Positions 33,875 through 41,848 of a stretch of DNA of 64,000 nt are shown piece by piece. A program made the translations under genes and the position numbers. How positions within the stretch are numbered: the stretch's first letter is position 1; each line of letters starts with the position of its first letter. The stretch spans positions 62,001 through 126,000 of the forward strand of contig JADJYF010000005.1 in the NCBI GenBank assembly GCA_016719885.1. Direction: 5' to 3'. The notes beneath the pieces are model-generated. The model saw only the letters and a program-made list of their open reading frames with translations, had not been told where the DNA came from and searched no databases. Source of the stretch: Pseudomonadota bacterium. Lineage in GTDB: Bacteria > Pseudomonadota > Gammaproteobacteria > Ga0077536.

Positions 33875-34336
33875 CTAACGCGGCGCAGGCGCCGTCGGCG
33901 GCACTTCCAGCCAGAACGTCACCGGCCCGTCATTGGTCAGCGAGACCTGCATGTCGGCGCCGAAGCGCCCGCTCGCGACCGGTGCATGGGCGTCGCGCGC
34001 AAGCTCGAGCAGCTGCTGGAACAGGGCGCGGCCCGTATCGGGCGGCGCCGCCGGCGTGAAGCTCGGGCGAGTGCCCTTGTGGGTGTCGGCGGCGAGCGTG
34101 AACTGCGGCACCAGCAACAGACCGCCATTGACGTCGCGCAGCGAGAGATTCATGCGCCCGTCGGCATCGGCGAACACGCGGTAGTCGAGCAAGCGCTCGA
34201 GCAGGCGCCGGGCCTGCTTGTCGCCATCACCGCGCTGCACGCCGATGAACGCCAGCAGGCCCTGTTCAATGTGGCCGACGGTCTCGCCGGCCACCACCAC
34301 TTCAGCGTGCGTGACGCGCTGAATGAGTGCTATCAA
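33875..34336 (-). CDS. dtd: D-aminoacyl-tRNA deacylase
   Basis: Proofreading enzyme that removes D-amino acids, and misplaced glycine, from tRNA. At 153 aa it has the cross-subunit Gly-cisPro element in NDGPVTFWLE, and LLVPQFTLAADTHKGTRPSF in place of the enterobacterial SQFTLAAD form; the PQFTL variant also occurs in other proteobacteria as I recall. Its start overlaps the typA stop in an ATGA, so it is coupled to translation of that GTPase. Confidence 0.95.
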   Translation of the reverse strand: MIALIQRVTHAEVVVAGETVGHIEQGLLAFIGVQRGDGDKQARRLLERLLDYRVFADADGRMNLSLRDVNGGLLLVPQFTLAADTHKGTRPSFTPAAPPDTGRALFQQLLELARDAHAPVASGRFGADMQVSLTNDGPVTFWLEVPPTAPAPR

Positions 34337-36180
34337 GCGGCGTTCTCGGGGTTGGCGCTCTCGGCCTTGCGCGAGGTGCGCTTGCGATCGACTTCCTTCA
34401 GTTCACGCTTGCGCAACCGGATGGCGAGCGGCGTGACTTCGACGAGCTCATCGTCCTCGATGAATTCCAGCGCCTGCTCGAGATCGAAGCGCACCGGCGG
34501 CGTCAGGAGGATGTTCTCGTCGTTGCCGGAGGCGCGCACGTTGGTGAGCTGCTTGGCCTTCATGGCGTTGACGACCAGATCGTTGTCGCGTGAATGGATG
34601 CCGACAATCATGCCCTCGAAGATGTCGTCGCCGGGCTTGACCAGCATGCGCCCGCGTTCCTGCAGGTTGAACAACGAGAACGCCACCGCCTTGCCGTCGC
34701 CGTTGGAGATCAGGACGCCATTCTTGCGCGGCGCGATGGTGCCGCCGACCACCGGCCGGAATTCCTCGAAGCTGTGGGTCATGATGCCGGTGCCGGAGGT
34801 GGCGGTCAGGAACTCGGTGCGGAAACCAATCAGGCCACGCGCCGGGATCACGTAATCGAGACGCACACGGCCGTTGGAGTCGGGCAGCATGTTGAGTAGA
34901 TTGCCGCGCCGCGAACCGAGTCGTTCCATCACCGTGCCCTGGTATTCCGACGGCACGTCGATGATCAACTGCTCGAAAGGTTCGTGGGGCTGGCCATCGA
35001 TGTCCTTGACGATGACCTGCGGGCGGCCGACACAGAACGCGAAGCCTTCGCGGCGCATGTTCTCGATGAGGATCGACAGGTGCAGTTCGCCACGCCCCGA
35101 CACCAGCATGCACTTCGGGTCGCCGGTGTCTTCCACGCGCAGCGCGACGTTGTGGATGAGCTCGCGTTCCAGGCGCTCGATGATCTGGCGGCTGGTGACG
35201 AACTTGCCTTCGCGGCCGGCGAACGGCGAATCCGACACTTCGAAGGTCATGCTGACGGTCGGTTCGTCGACCGACAGCGACGGCAAGGCCTCGGGCTGCG
35301 CCGGATCGCACAGCGTGTCCGAAATGCGCAGATCCTCGATGCCGGTCACGCACACGATGTCACCGGCTTCAGCGCGCTCGCGCTGTTCGCGCTTCAAGCC
35401 CTGGAAGCCCAGCACTTCCAGCACGCGCCCGCGACGGCTCTTGCCATCGCGGTCGATGACGGTGACGCTCTGCGACGGCGTCAGCACGCCGCGCGTGATG
35501 CGGCCGATGCCGATGGCGCCGACATAGCTCGAATAATCGAGCGAAGAGATCTGCATCTGCAAGGGACCATCGGCGCCGCTGGTGCGCGGCGGCGAGACAT
35601 GCTCGATGATGGTTTCGTACAGCACCTTCATGTCCTGCTCGGGGCCGTGCGGTTCGCGGCGCGCCCAGCCCTGGGTCGCCGAGCAATACACCACCGGGAA
35701 GTCGAGCTGCGCATCGGTCGCGCCGAGGCGGTCGAACAATTCGAAGGTCTGGTCCAGTACCCAGTGCGGGCGCGCACCTTCGCGGTCGCACTTGTTGATG
35801 GCGACCATCGCGTTCAAGCCCTGGGCGAAAGCTTTCTGGGTCACGAAGCGTGTCTGCGGCATCGGGCCATCGACCGCGTCGACCAAGAGCAGCACCGCAT
35901 CGACCATCGACAGGATGCGCTCGACCTCGCCGCCGAAATCGGCGTGGCCGGGAGTGTCGACGACGTTGATGCGATGTTCGCCCCACACCAGCGAGGTGTT
36001 CTTGGCGAGGATGGTGATGCCGCGTTCCTTTTCGATGGCGTTGCTGTCCATCACGCGCTCGGCGTCGGGACGGCGGCTGTCGAGGGTGCCGGACTGCTTC
36101 AAGAGCTCGTCGACGAGGGTGGTCTTGCCGTGGTCGACGTGCGCGACGATGGCGATATTGCGAAGATTCTGGGATGACAT
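34333..36180 (-). CDS. typA: Ribosome-binding GTPase TypA/BipA
   Basis: A translational GTPase involved in 50S assembly and stress or cold adaptation. The 615-aa protein has complete G motifs: AHVDHGKTT, DTPGHADFGGEV and NKCDREGA, followed by the EF-G-like domains and the BipA-specific C-terminus (GLIGFRTEFLTATSGTGIM). The start at 36180 has AGGAAAG 5 bp upstream and gives the family opening MSSQNLRNIAIV; a 33-residue longer form starts beyond the promoter-like TATAAT and is rejected. It faces a DUF2007-like gene across 104 bp. Confidence 0.97.
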   Translation of the reverse strand: MSSQNLRNIAIVAHVDHGKTTLVDELLKQSGTLDSRRPDAERVMDSNAIEKERGITILAKNTSLVWGEHRINVVDTPGHADFGGEVERILSMVDAVLLLVDAVDGPMPQTRFVTQKAFAQGLNAMVAINKCDREGARPHWVLDQTFELFDRLGATDAQLDFPVVYCSATQGWARREPHGPEQDMKVLYETIIEHVSPPRTSGADGPLQMQISSLDYSSYVGAIGIGRITRGVLTPSQSVTVIDRDGKSRRGRVLEVLGFQGLKREQRERAEAGDIVCVTGIEDLRISDTLCDPAQPEALPSLSVDEPTVSMTFEVSDSPFAGREGKFVTSRQIIERLERELIHNVALRVEDTGDPKCMLVSGRGELHLSILIENMRREGFAFCVGRPQVIVKDIDGQPHEPFEQLIIDVPSEYQGTVMERLGSRRGNLLNMLPDSNGRVRLDYVIPARGLIGFRTEFLTATSGTGIMTHSFEEFRPVVGGTIAPRKNGVLISNGDGKAVAFSLFNLQERGRMLVKPGDDIFEGMIVGIHSRDNDLVVNAMKAKQLTNVRASGNDENILLTPPVRFDLEQALEFIEDDELVEVTPLAIRLRKRELKEVDRKRTSRKAESANPENAA

Positions 36181-36243
36181 CAGCTTTCCTGGGCGGGGGG
36201 TCGGAGTGGCGGGTCGGGAGTTCCGCCAGGGAAAAAACGCGGC

Positions 36244-36251
36244 ATTATACT
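36244..36251. promoter_or_regulatory. Overlapping -10 elements for typA and the divergent gene
   Basis: The same bases read TATAAT on the minus strand (36249-36244, toward typA) and TATACT on the plus strand (36246-36251, toward the DUF2007-like gene). For typA, TTGCCC at 36274-36269 is a possible -35 at 19 bp. The plus-strand -35 is poor. The two promoters could not be occupied at once. Confidence 0.5.
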
Positions 36252-36284
36252 GATCAATCCCCCTTCCAGGGCAAAGCATCGGCC

Positions 36285-36614
36285 GTGCAACGTGTCTACA
36301 CCAGCAGCGATCCGGTCTCGGCGGGCCTCGTGCTGTCCGTGCTGGAGGCCGCCGGCATCCCCTGCCTGCTGCGTAACCAGTACCTGACCGGCGCGCTCGG
36401 CGAACTGCCGGTCAACGAGTGCTGGCCGCAGGTGTGGGTGCTGGACGAGGACGATGCGCCGCGCGCGCGGCGCCTGATTGCCGACGCCTTGCCCCAGGAT
36501 GGGGCGTCAGGTGAAGCGTGGCTGTGCCCTGACTGCGGCGAGCGCCTCGAACCGCAGTTCAGCCAATGCTGGCAGTGCGGGGCGCTGCGTCAGGTCTGTT
36601 CCCAGGGCAGCTGA
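36285..36614 (+). CDS. DUF2007-like protein with C-terminal zinc ribbon
   Basis: A 109-aa protein. The N-terminal half (VQRVYTSSDPVSAGLVLSVL, GIPCLLRNQYL, WPQVWVLDEDDAPRARRLI) matches the DUF2007 'putative signal transducing' domain, and the C-terminus is a zinc ribbon with CPDC and CWQC. The GTG at 36285 gives the DUF2007 start; an in-frame ATG at 36174 lies inside typA on the other strand and is rejected. It has no signal peptide. The 3' end overlaps the convergent rhodanese gene by 25 bp. Function is unknown. Confidence 0.82.
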   Translation: MQRVYTSSDPVSAGLVLSVLEAAGIPCLLRNQYLTGALGELPVNECWPQVWVLDEDDAPRARRLIADALPQDGASGEAWLCPDCGERLEPQFSQCWQCGALRQVCSQGS

Positions 36615-37009
36615 TGAAAGCGCCAACCCGCCACCGAACAGCGGTGGCCGTGTGCGTCCTTGTCGCCCTCGAAGCCTTCCTCGACGTTGGTGAGATTGGT
36701 GTAGCCCGCCGCCGCCAGCGCCTTGGCCGCCGCCATTGAGCGCACGCCGCTGCGGCAGATGGCCAGTATCGGCCGGTCGCCGCGGTCGCCGCCGTGGGCA
36801 TTCAAGGCCGCTTTGACCTCCGCCACGAAATTCGGATTTTCCTTCCAGTCCGGGTAATCCTTCCACATCACGTTGATGGCGCCGGCGGCATGGCCGACGT
36901 AGTCGAACTCGACCTTGCTGCGCACATCGATCAGCACCGCATGGCTGTCGGCGCCGAGGATGCGCCACGCCTGCGGCGGCGTCGCGCGTTTGATCTCCAC
37001 TTCACTCAT
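36590..37009 (-). CDS. Rhodanese-like sulfurtransferase
   Basis: A 139-aa single-domain rhodanese. The active-site cysteine is C85 in ICRSGVRS, with LIDVRSKVEFDYVGHAAGAINV forming the family N-terminal signature and GYTNLTNVEEGFEG the C-terminal one. No signal peptide is present, so it should act in the cytoplasm, transferring sulfane sulfur to an unknown acceptor. The start at 37009 is preferred to one 36 codons upstream, which would run through the ppx promoter region. It is divergent from ppx. Confidence 0.9.
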   Translation of the reverse strand: MSEVEIKRATPPQAWRILGADSHAVLIDVRSKVEFDYVGHAAGAINVMWKDYPDWKENPNFVAEVKAALNAHGGDRGDRPILAICRSGVRSMAAAKALAAAGYTNLTNVEEGFEGDKDAHGHRCSVAGWRFHQLPWEQT

Positions 37010-37047
37010 GGCTCGTTGCCCCACATATACAGCTCGAGGCTGGCAAG

Positions 37048-37053
37048 TATAAT
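37048..37053 (+). promoter_or_regulatory. -10 element upstream of ppx
   Basis: A perfect TATAAT lies 38 bp ahead of the ppx start in the divergent rhodanese-ppx gap. No convincing -35 sits at 16-18 bp, so the site may depend on an activator. Confidence 0.4.
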
Positions 37054-37091
37054 CGCGCCCGCAGCCCCGCCCCACAGTCGACGATCGATTC

Positions 37092-38759
37092 ATGAGCAAC
37101 GCCAGTCCAGCGACCATCGCGGCGATCGATCTCGGTTCGAACAGCTTTCACATGATCGTGGCGCACACGGTCGGCGACCATTTCCGCATCGTCGACCGCA
37201 TCCGCAGCGCGGTACGGCTCGGCGCGGGACTCGGCGCCGACAACCAGCTCGACCCGGCCGCCGTCGAACGGGCCATGAGCTGCCTCGCGCAGTTCGGCGA
37301 ACGCCTGCGCGGCCTGCCGAGCGAAGCGGTGCGGGTGGTCGGCACCAACACCTTGCGCAAGGCACGCAATACCGCCGGCTTCCTGGCGCGCGCCGAGGCC
37401 TTGCTCGGCCATCGCATCGATGTCATCACCGGCACCGAGGAAGCGCGCCTCATCTATCTCGGCGTGTCCCATGGCCTCGATGACGATGCCGACGTGCGCC
37501 TGGTGGTGGACATCGGCGGCGGCAGCTCGGAATTCATCCTCGGCCGGCGTTTCGACCCCCTGTACATGGAAAGCCTGCACATGGGCTGCGTCAGCCACAG
37601 CCAGCAGTATTTCGGCGACGGCCACATCAGCGCGTCGCGCTTCAAGGCCGCCGAGCTGGCCGCCCGCCAGGAGCTCGAAACCATCGAGACCAGCTACCGG
37701 CGCATCGGCTGGCAGTCGGTGATCGGGGCCTCGGGCACCATCATGTCGGTGGGCGACGTGTTGCGGCAGCAGGGCGGCGGCCAGGACGGCATCACCAGTG
37801 GCGAACTCGAGCGCCTGAAGCAGCAGGTGCTGGCCGCCGGCCACGTCGACAAGCTCAGCATGCCGGGCCTGCCCGACGAGCGGCGCGCGGTGTTCGCCGG
37901 CGGCGTCGCCATCCTGTGCGCGATTTTCGACGCGCTCGGCATTTCGCGCATGCGCGTGTCCGACAGCGCCATCCGCGAAGGCCTGCTCTATGACCTGCTC
38001 GGCCGCATCCACCAGGAAGACGTGCGCGAGCGCGCGGTGGGCGAACTCGCGTCGCGCTATCACATCGACCGCGCGCAGGCCCTGCGCGTGGAGAGCACCG
38101 CCATCGAATTGCTGCGCCAGGTCGCGCAGCCGTGGGGCGTGGCGGGCGAAGACAACGAACGCCTGCTGCGTTGGGCCTCCGCGCTGCACGAAATCGGGCT
38201 GTCGGTCACCCACAGCCAGTACCACAAGCACGGCGCCTACCTGTTGACCTACCTCGACATGCCGGGCTTCGCGACCGGCGAGCAGCAGCGCCTCGCAGCG
38301 TTGGTGCGTGGCCACCGTCGCAAAGTACCGCTGGCGGACTGGCAGAGGCTGCCGGCGACGCAGCAGCAGCGCGTGCTACGCCTCGGTGTGCTGCTGCGCA
38401 TCGCCTGCCTGGTACACCGGCGCCGCAGCGAAGAGGCCTTGAGCCAGGTCGAGGCCAGCGTCGAGAACGGCACGCTGAAATTGCGCTTTGCCCATGGCTG
38501 GCTCGACGCCCACGCCCTGACGCGCGCGGACCTCGAGCAGGAAGCGCTCTACCTCAAGGCCGCCATCACGCCAAGATCAACGCTCAGCGTTCAGAGTAGG
38601 TGCGAATTCATTCGCACCAGCAAGCTCACGCTCCGGACAGATCCTCGAGCAGGATCTGCTGCGCGTCGCGCACCTGGGCGGTATTGGTTTTCACCCGCGC
38701 ATAGGTGCCGTCGCTGCGCAGCGACCAGGCGCGGGTGTTGTCGGCCAGGTAGTTGTTGA
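37092..38759 (+). CDS. ppx: Exopolyphosphatase (Ppx/GppA family), extended C-terminus
   Basis: Releases phosphate from the ends of polyphosphate. The ASKHA-fold motifs IDLGSNSFHMIV and VVDIGGGSSEFILG are intact, followed by the HD-like C-terminal domain. The family-like sequence ends near LYLKAAITP (about residue 495). The remaining roughly 55 residues come from reading through a REP-like repeat (38596-38617) and then antisense to the end of ppk, giving an Arg/Cys-rich tail with no family similarity and a 134-bp overlap with ppk. Ppx may also hydrolyse pppGpp; Ppx and GppA are hard to separate by sequence. Confidence 0.93.
   Translation: MSNASPATIAAIDLGSNSFHMIVAHTVGDHFRIVDRIRSAVRLGAGLGADNQLDPAAVERAMSCLAQFGERLRGLPSEAVRVVGTNTLRKARNTAGFLARAEALLGHRIDVITGTEEARLIYLGVSHGLDDDADVRLVVDIGGGSSEFILGRRFDPLYMESLHMGCVSHSQQYFGDGHISASRFKAAELAARQELETIETSYRRIGWQSVIGASGTIMSVGDVLRQQGGGQDGITSGELERLKQQVLAAGHVDKLSMPGLPDERRAVFAGGVAILCAIFDALGISRMRVSDSAIREGLLYDLLGRIHQEDVRERAVGELASRYHIDRAQALRVESTAIELLRQVAQPWGVAGEDNERLLRWASALHEIGLSVTHSQYHKHGAYLLTYLDMPGFATGEQQRLAALVRGHRRKVPLADWQRLPATQQQRVLRLGVLLRIACLVHRRRSEEALSQVEASVENGTLKLRFAHGWLDAHALTRADLEQEALYLKAAITPRSTLSVQSRCEFIRTSKLTLRTDPRAGSAARRAPGRYWFSPAHRCRRCAATRRGCCRPGSC
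38596..38617 (+). repeat. REP-like element, family A, inside the ppx 3' end
   Basis: A GTAG foot followed by the perfect palindrome GTGCGAATTCATTCGCAC. It lies between the convergent genes ppx and ppk, and the ppx frame reads through it as SRCEFIRT. The ppk stop is 9 bp beyond. Confidence 0.9.
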
Positions 38760-40704
38760 TGCATTCCTTCAAGATGCGCTGGTGCAGGCGTTTGTCCTCC
38801 ACCAGGAAGCAGGTCTCGATGCGATTGAAGAAATTACGTCCCATCCAGTCGGCGCTGGACAGGTAGATCTCGTCGTCGCCGTCGTTGTGGAAATAGAACA
38901 CGCGGGCGTGTTCGAGGAAACGCCCGACGATGGAGCGCACGCGGATGTTTTCGGAGATGCCGGCGATGCCCGGGCGCAGCGCGCACACGCCGCGGATGAT
39001 GAGATCTATCTTGACGCCCGCCTGCGAGGCCTCGTACAGCGCATTGATGGTCTGCACTTCCGACAGCGCGTTCATCTTGGCGATGATGCGCGCCGGCAGG
39101 CCCGAGCGCGCGCGGCGCGTCTCGCGTGCGATGAGCTCGAGGATGGTGCTGTGCATGGTGAAGGGCGATTGCAGCAGCTTCTTCAATTTGCCGGCGCGAC
39201 CCGGCGCGGTCAGCATGTGGAAGACCTTCTGCACGTCCACGCCGATGGCGTTGTCGCACGTGAACAGGCCGTAGTCGGTGTACAGGCGCGCGGTGCGCGG
39301 ATGGTAGTTGCCGGTGCCGAGATGCACGTAGCGGCGCAACAGTTTGCCCTCGCGGCGCACCACCAGGATCATCTTGGCGTGGGTCTTGTGGCCGACGATG
39401 CCGTACACCACGTGCGCGCCGGCCTCCTGCAGGCGCGTCGCGAGTTCGATGTTGGCCTCTTCGTCGAAGCGCGCCTTGAGCTCGATGACCACCGTCACTT
39501 CCTTACCCTTGCGCGCCGCCTCCAGCAGCGCTTCCACCACCGGTGAATCGGGCCCGGTGCGGTACAGCGTCTGGCGGATGACCAGCACCGCCGGGTCGCG
39601 CGCGGCCTGGTACAGGAAATCGGTGATCGGCGCAAAGGACTGGAAGGGATGGTGCAGCAGCACATCGCCGCGGCGGATCACATCGAACATGTCGCTGCCC
39701 TGGGGCAGGCGCGTGGGGCGACCGGGGACGAAGGACGGGAACTTGAGATCGGGCCGCTCGATCATGTCGAACACCGCCATCAGGCGCGTGAGATTGACCG
39801 GGCCGTTGCAATTGAAGATGTCCGGGTCCTGCAGATCGAATTCCTGGCGCAGCAAGGACACCATCTGGGCCGGACATTCGGCCGCGACTTCCAGGCGCAC
39901 GGCATCGCCGAAGCGACGCTGATGGAGCTCGCCTTCCAGCGCCTGCAGCAGATCGTCCACTTCCTCATCGTCGACGAACAGATCGCTGTTGCGCGTGACG
40001 CGGAACTGGTAGCAGCCCTTGACCTCCATGCCCGGAAAGATGTCGTCGACATGGGCGTGGATGATCGACGACAGGAACACGAACTCGTGCGGGCAGCTGG
40101 CATATTCCTCGGGGATGTTGATGACGCGCGGCAGCGAGCGCGGCGCCTGCACGATGGCGATGACGCTGTTGCGGCCAAATGCATCGGTGCCTTCCAGCGA
40201 CACCAGGAAATTGAGACTCTTGTTCAGGATGCGCGGAAACGGGTGCGATGGATCGAGCCCGATGGGGCTCAGCATCGGCAGCAGCTCGCGATTGAAATAG
40301 CGTCGTACCCACGCCGCCTGGCGGGCGTTCCATTCACCGCGCTTCAAGAAATGGATGTTCTCGTCAGCCAGGTCCGGCAGCAGCCGTTCATTCAAGACCT
40401 GGTATTGCTCCGCCACCAGGGCATGGGCGCCAGCGCTGATGGCGCGCAATTGCTCCTGGGCGGACATCTGGTCCGGCCCGCTCTGGCCGGCCGCGAAGGC
40501 CACCTGCTCCTTCAGCCCCGCCACGCGGATCTCGAAGAACTCATCGAGATTGCTGCTGACGATGCACAGGAACTTCAGACGCTCGAGCAGCGGGTTGCCG
40601 TCGTCCTTGGCCTGCTCGAGCACGCGCCGGTTGAACTCCAGCAAGGACAGCTCGCGGTTGATGTATAGCTCAGGGTCGCCGATGTTCAGCGCTTTCGCGT
40701 CCAT
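38626..40704 (-). CDS. ppk: Polyphosphate kinase 1
   Basis: Makes polyphosphate from ATP and runs in reverse. At 692 aa it is close to the E. coli enzyme. Conserved landmarks are the opening LYINRELSLLEFNRRVL, the autophosphorylated histidine H442 in HKTHAKM, RYVHLGTGNYH with the second catalytic histidine, and LSSADWMGRNFFNRIE near the end. The start at 40704 is chosen from the family N-terminus; an ATG 36 codons earlier lies in the promoter region. It is divergent from a methyltransferase and faces ppx, so synthesis and breakdown of polyphosphate are encoded head-on. Confidence 0.97.
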   Translation of the reverse strand: MDAKALNIGDPELYINRELSLLEFNRRVLEQAKDDGNPLLERLKFLCIVSSNLDEFFEIRVAGLKEQVAFAAGQSGPDQMSAQEQLRAISAGAHALVAEQYQVLNERLLPDLADENIHFLKRGEWNARQAAWVRRYFNRELLPMLSPIGLDPSHPFPRILNKSLNFLVSLEGTDAFGRNSVIAIVQAPRSLPRVINIPEEYASCPHEFVFLSSIIHAHVDDIFPGMEVKGCYQFRVTRNSDLFVDDEEVDDLLQALEGELHQRRFGDAVRLEVAAECPAQMVSLLRQEFDLQDPDIFNCNGPVNLTRLMAVFDMIERPDLKFPSFVPGRPTRLPQGSDMFDVIRRGDVLLHHPFQSFAPITDFLYQAARDPAVLVIRQTLYRTGPDSPVVEALLEAARKGKEVTVVIELKARFDEEANIELATRLQEAGAHVVYGIVGHKTHAKMILVVRREGKLLRRYVHLGTGNYHPRTARLYTDYGLFTCDNAIGVDVQKVFHMLTAPGRAGKLKKLLQSPFTMHSTILELIARETRRARSGLPARIIAKMNALSEVQTINALYEASQAGVKIDLIIRGVCALRPGIAGISENIRVRSIVGRFLEHARVFYFHNDGDDEIYLSSADWMGRNFFNRIETCFLVEDKRLHQRILKECINNYLADNTRAWSLRSDGTYARVKTNTAQVRDAQQILLEDLSGA

Positions 40705-40829
40705 GGAAATTGGTGCTCGCGCGCGCTTCAAAGTGGGGAAGGGCCGGCCGGGGTGCATTTTGACGGTCGAGTCATTATCATCGCCCGCCTTTCCACAGCA
40801 CTGCAAGCGCACGCGGGCGGCATCTGATC

Positions 40830-41678
40830 ATGGTCAAAACCACTGCTAAAAAAACTCCTGGCCGCGCCATCAAGGCACGCAAGCCGACCATGGCCGAACG
40901 CGCCGACCGGCACGCGCTATATGAAGAGTCGGTGCAATGCGTCGAACATGAGATTGATTTCGTCGACGCGGAGTTCAAACGCCTGCGCGGCCACCGCGCC
41001 ACGACGCTGCGCGAGGATTTCTGCGGTACCGCCAATACCTCCTGCGAATGGGTGCGGCGCCGGCCGTCCAATCGCGCGGTCGGTGTCGACCTCGACGCCG
41101 AAGTGCTGGGCTGGGGCCGCGACCACCACGTCGCCAAGCTGACGCCGTCGCAACGCCGACGCCTGACCCTGGTCGAGGGCGACGTGCTGAAGACCGGCGG
41201 CGAGCCGGTCGAGATCCTGCTGGCCATGAACTTCAGCTACTGGCTGTTCCGCGAGCGCGCCCAGCTGCGCGCCTACTTCAAGCGTGCACTGGCCAACCTC
41301 GCCGACGACGGCGTGATGTTCCTCGACTGCTTCGGCGGCTACGAGTCGTTCCGGGTGCTGAAGGAGCACACCGAGCACAAGCGCTTCACCTACACCTGGG
41401 AGCACGCCAGCTACAACCCGGTCAACGGCCATTTCGTGTGCCACATCCATTTCAGCTTTCCGGACGGCTCCAAGCTCAAAAAGGCCTTCAGCTACGAATG
41501 GCGCCTGTGGACGCTGCCCGAGATCCGCGAACTGCTGGCCGAGGCCGGCTTCCGCCGCACCACCGTCTATTGGCAGGGTTGGGACGAAAAGGAGGAGACC
41601 GGCAGCGGCGACTTCACGCCCGTCGAAGAAGCCGACGCCGACGCCGGCTGGATCTGCTACATCGCGGCGGAGAAATGA
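40830..41678 (+). CDS. Class I SAM-dependent methyltransferase
   Basis: A 282-aa Rossmann-fold methyltransferase. A basic N-terminal tail (TAKKTPGRAIKARKPTMAER) precedes the domain, whose motif I is the atypical LREDFCGTANTS, followed by VGVDLDAEVLGWGRDH, a LLAMNFSYWLF segment and FLDCFGGYESF. The substrate is unknown; similar proteins are annotated only as methyltransferase domain proteins. It is divergent from ppk and ends 170 bp before the pst operon, in front of its Pho box. Confidence 0.82.
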   Translation: MVKTTAKKTPGRAIKARKPTMAERADRHALYEESVQCVEHEIDFVDAEFKRLRGHRATTLREDFCGTANTSCEWVRRRPSNRAVGVDLDAEVLGWGRDHHVAKLTPSQRRRLTLVEGDVLKTGGEPVEILLAMNFSYWLFRERAQLRAYFKRALANLADDGVMFLDCFGGYESFRVLKEHTEHKRFTYTWEHASYNPVNGHFVCHIHFSFPDGSKLKKAFSYEWRLWTLPEIRELLAEAGFRRTTVYWQGWDEKEETGSGDFTPVEEADADAGWICYIAAEK

Positions 41679-41712
41679 TCGCGGCCGGCCGCGCCGCCGG
41701 TCGTTGTCATGT

Positions 41713-41746
41713 TTGTCACGATACTGTAATAAATCTCGCCAACAAT
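41713..41746 (+). promoter_or_regulatory. Pho box and -10 of the pst operon
   Basis: TTGTCAC (41713-41719) and CTGTAAT (41724-41730) are repeats at an 11-bp spacing, matching the PhoB consensus (CTGTCAT repeated) at 11 of 14 bases. A further TTGTCAT lies at 41704-41710. AACAAT at 41741-41746 is exactly 10 bp downstream, the -10 position expected at a Pho promoter. It lies about 100 bp ahead of pstC. Confidence 0.78.
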
Positions 41747-41848
41747 CGGGCTCGCCCGGTCCACCCCGCAAGCAAGCGGCCTTTGTATGTCACAGCCATC
41801 CGAGATCCGACGGTCAGGCCCCGCGCCTGCCTCCTGCCGTGACCGCCG

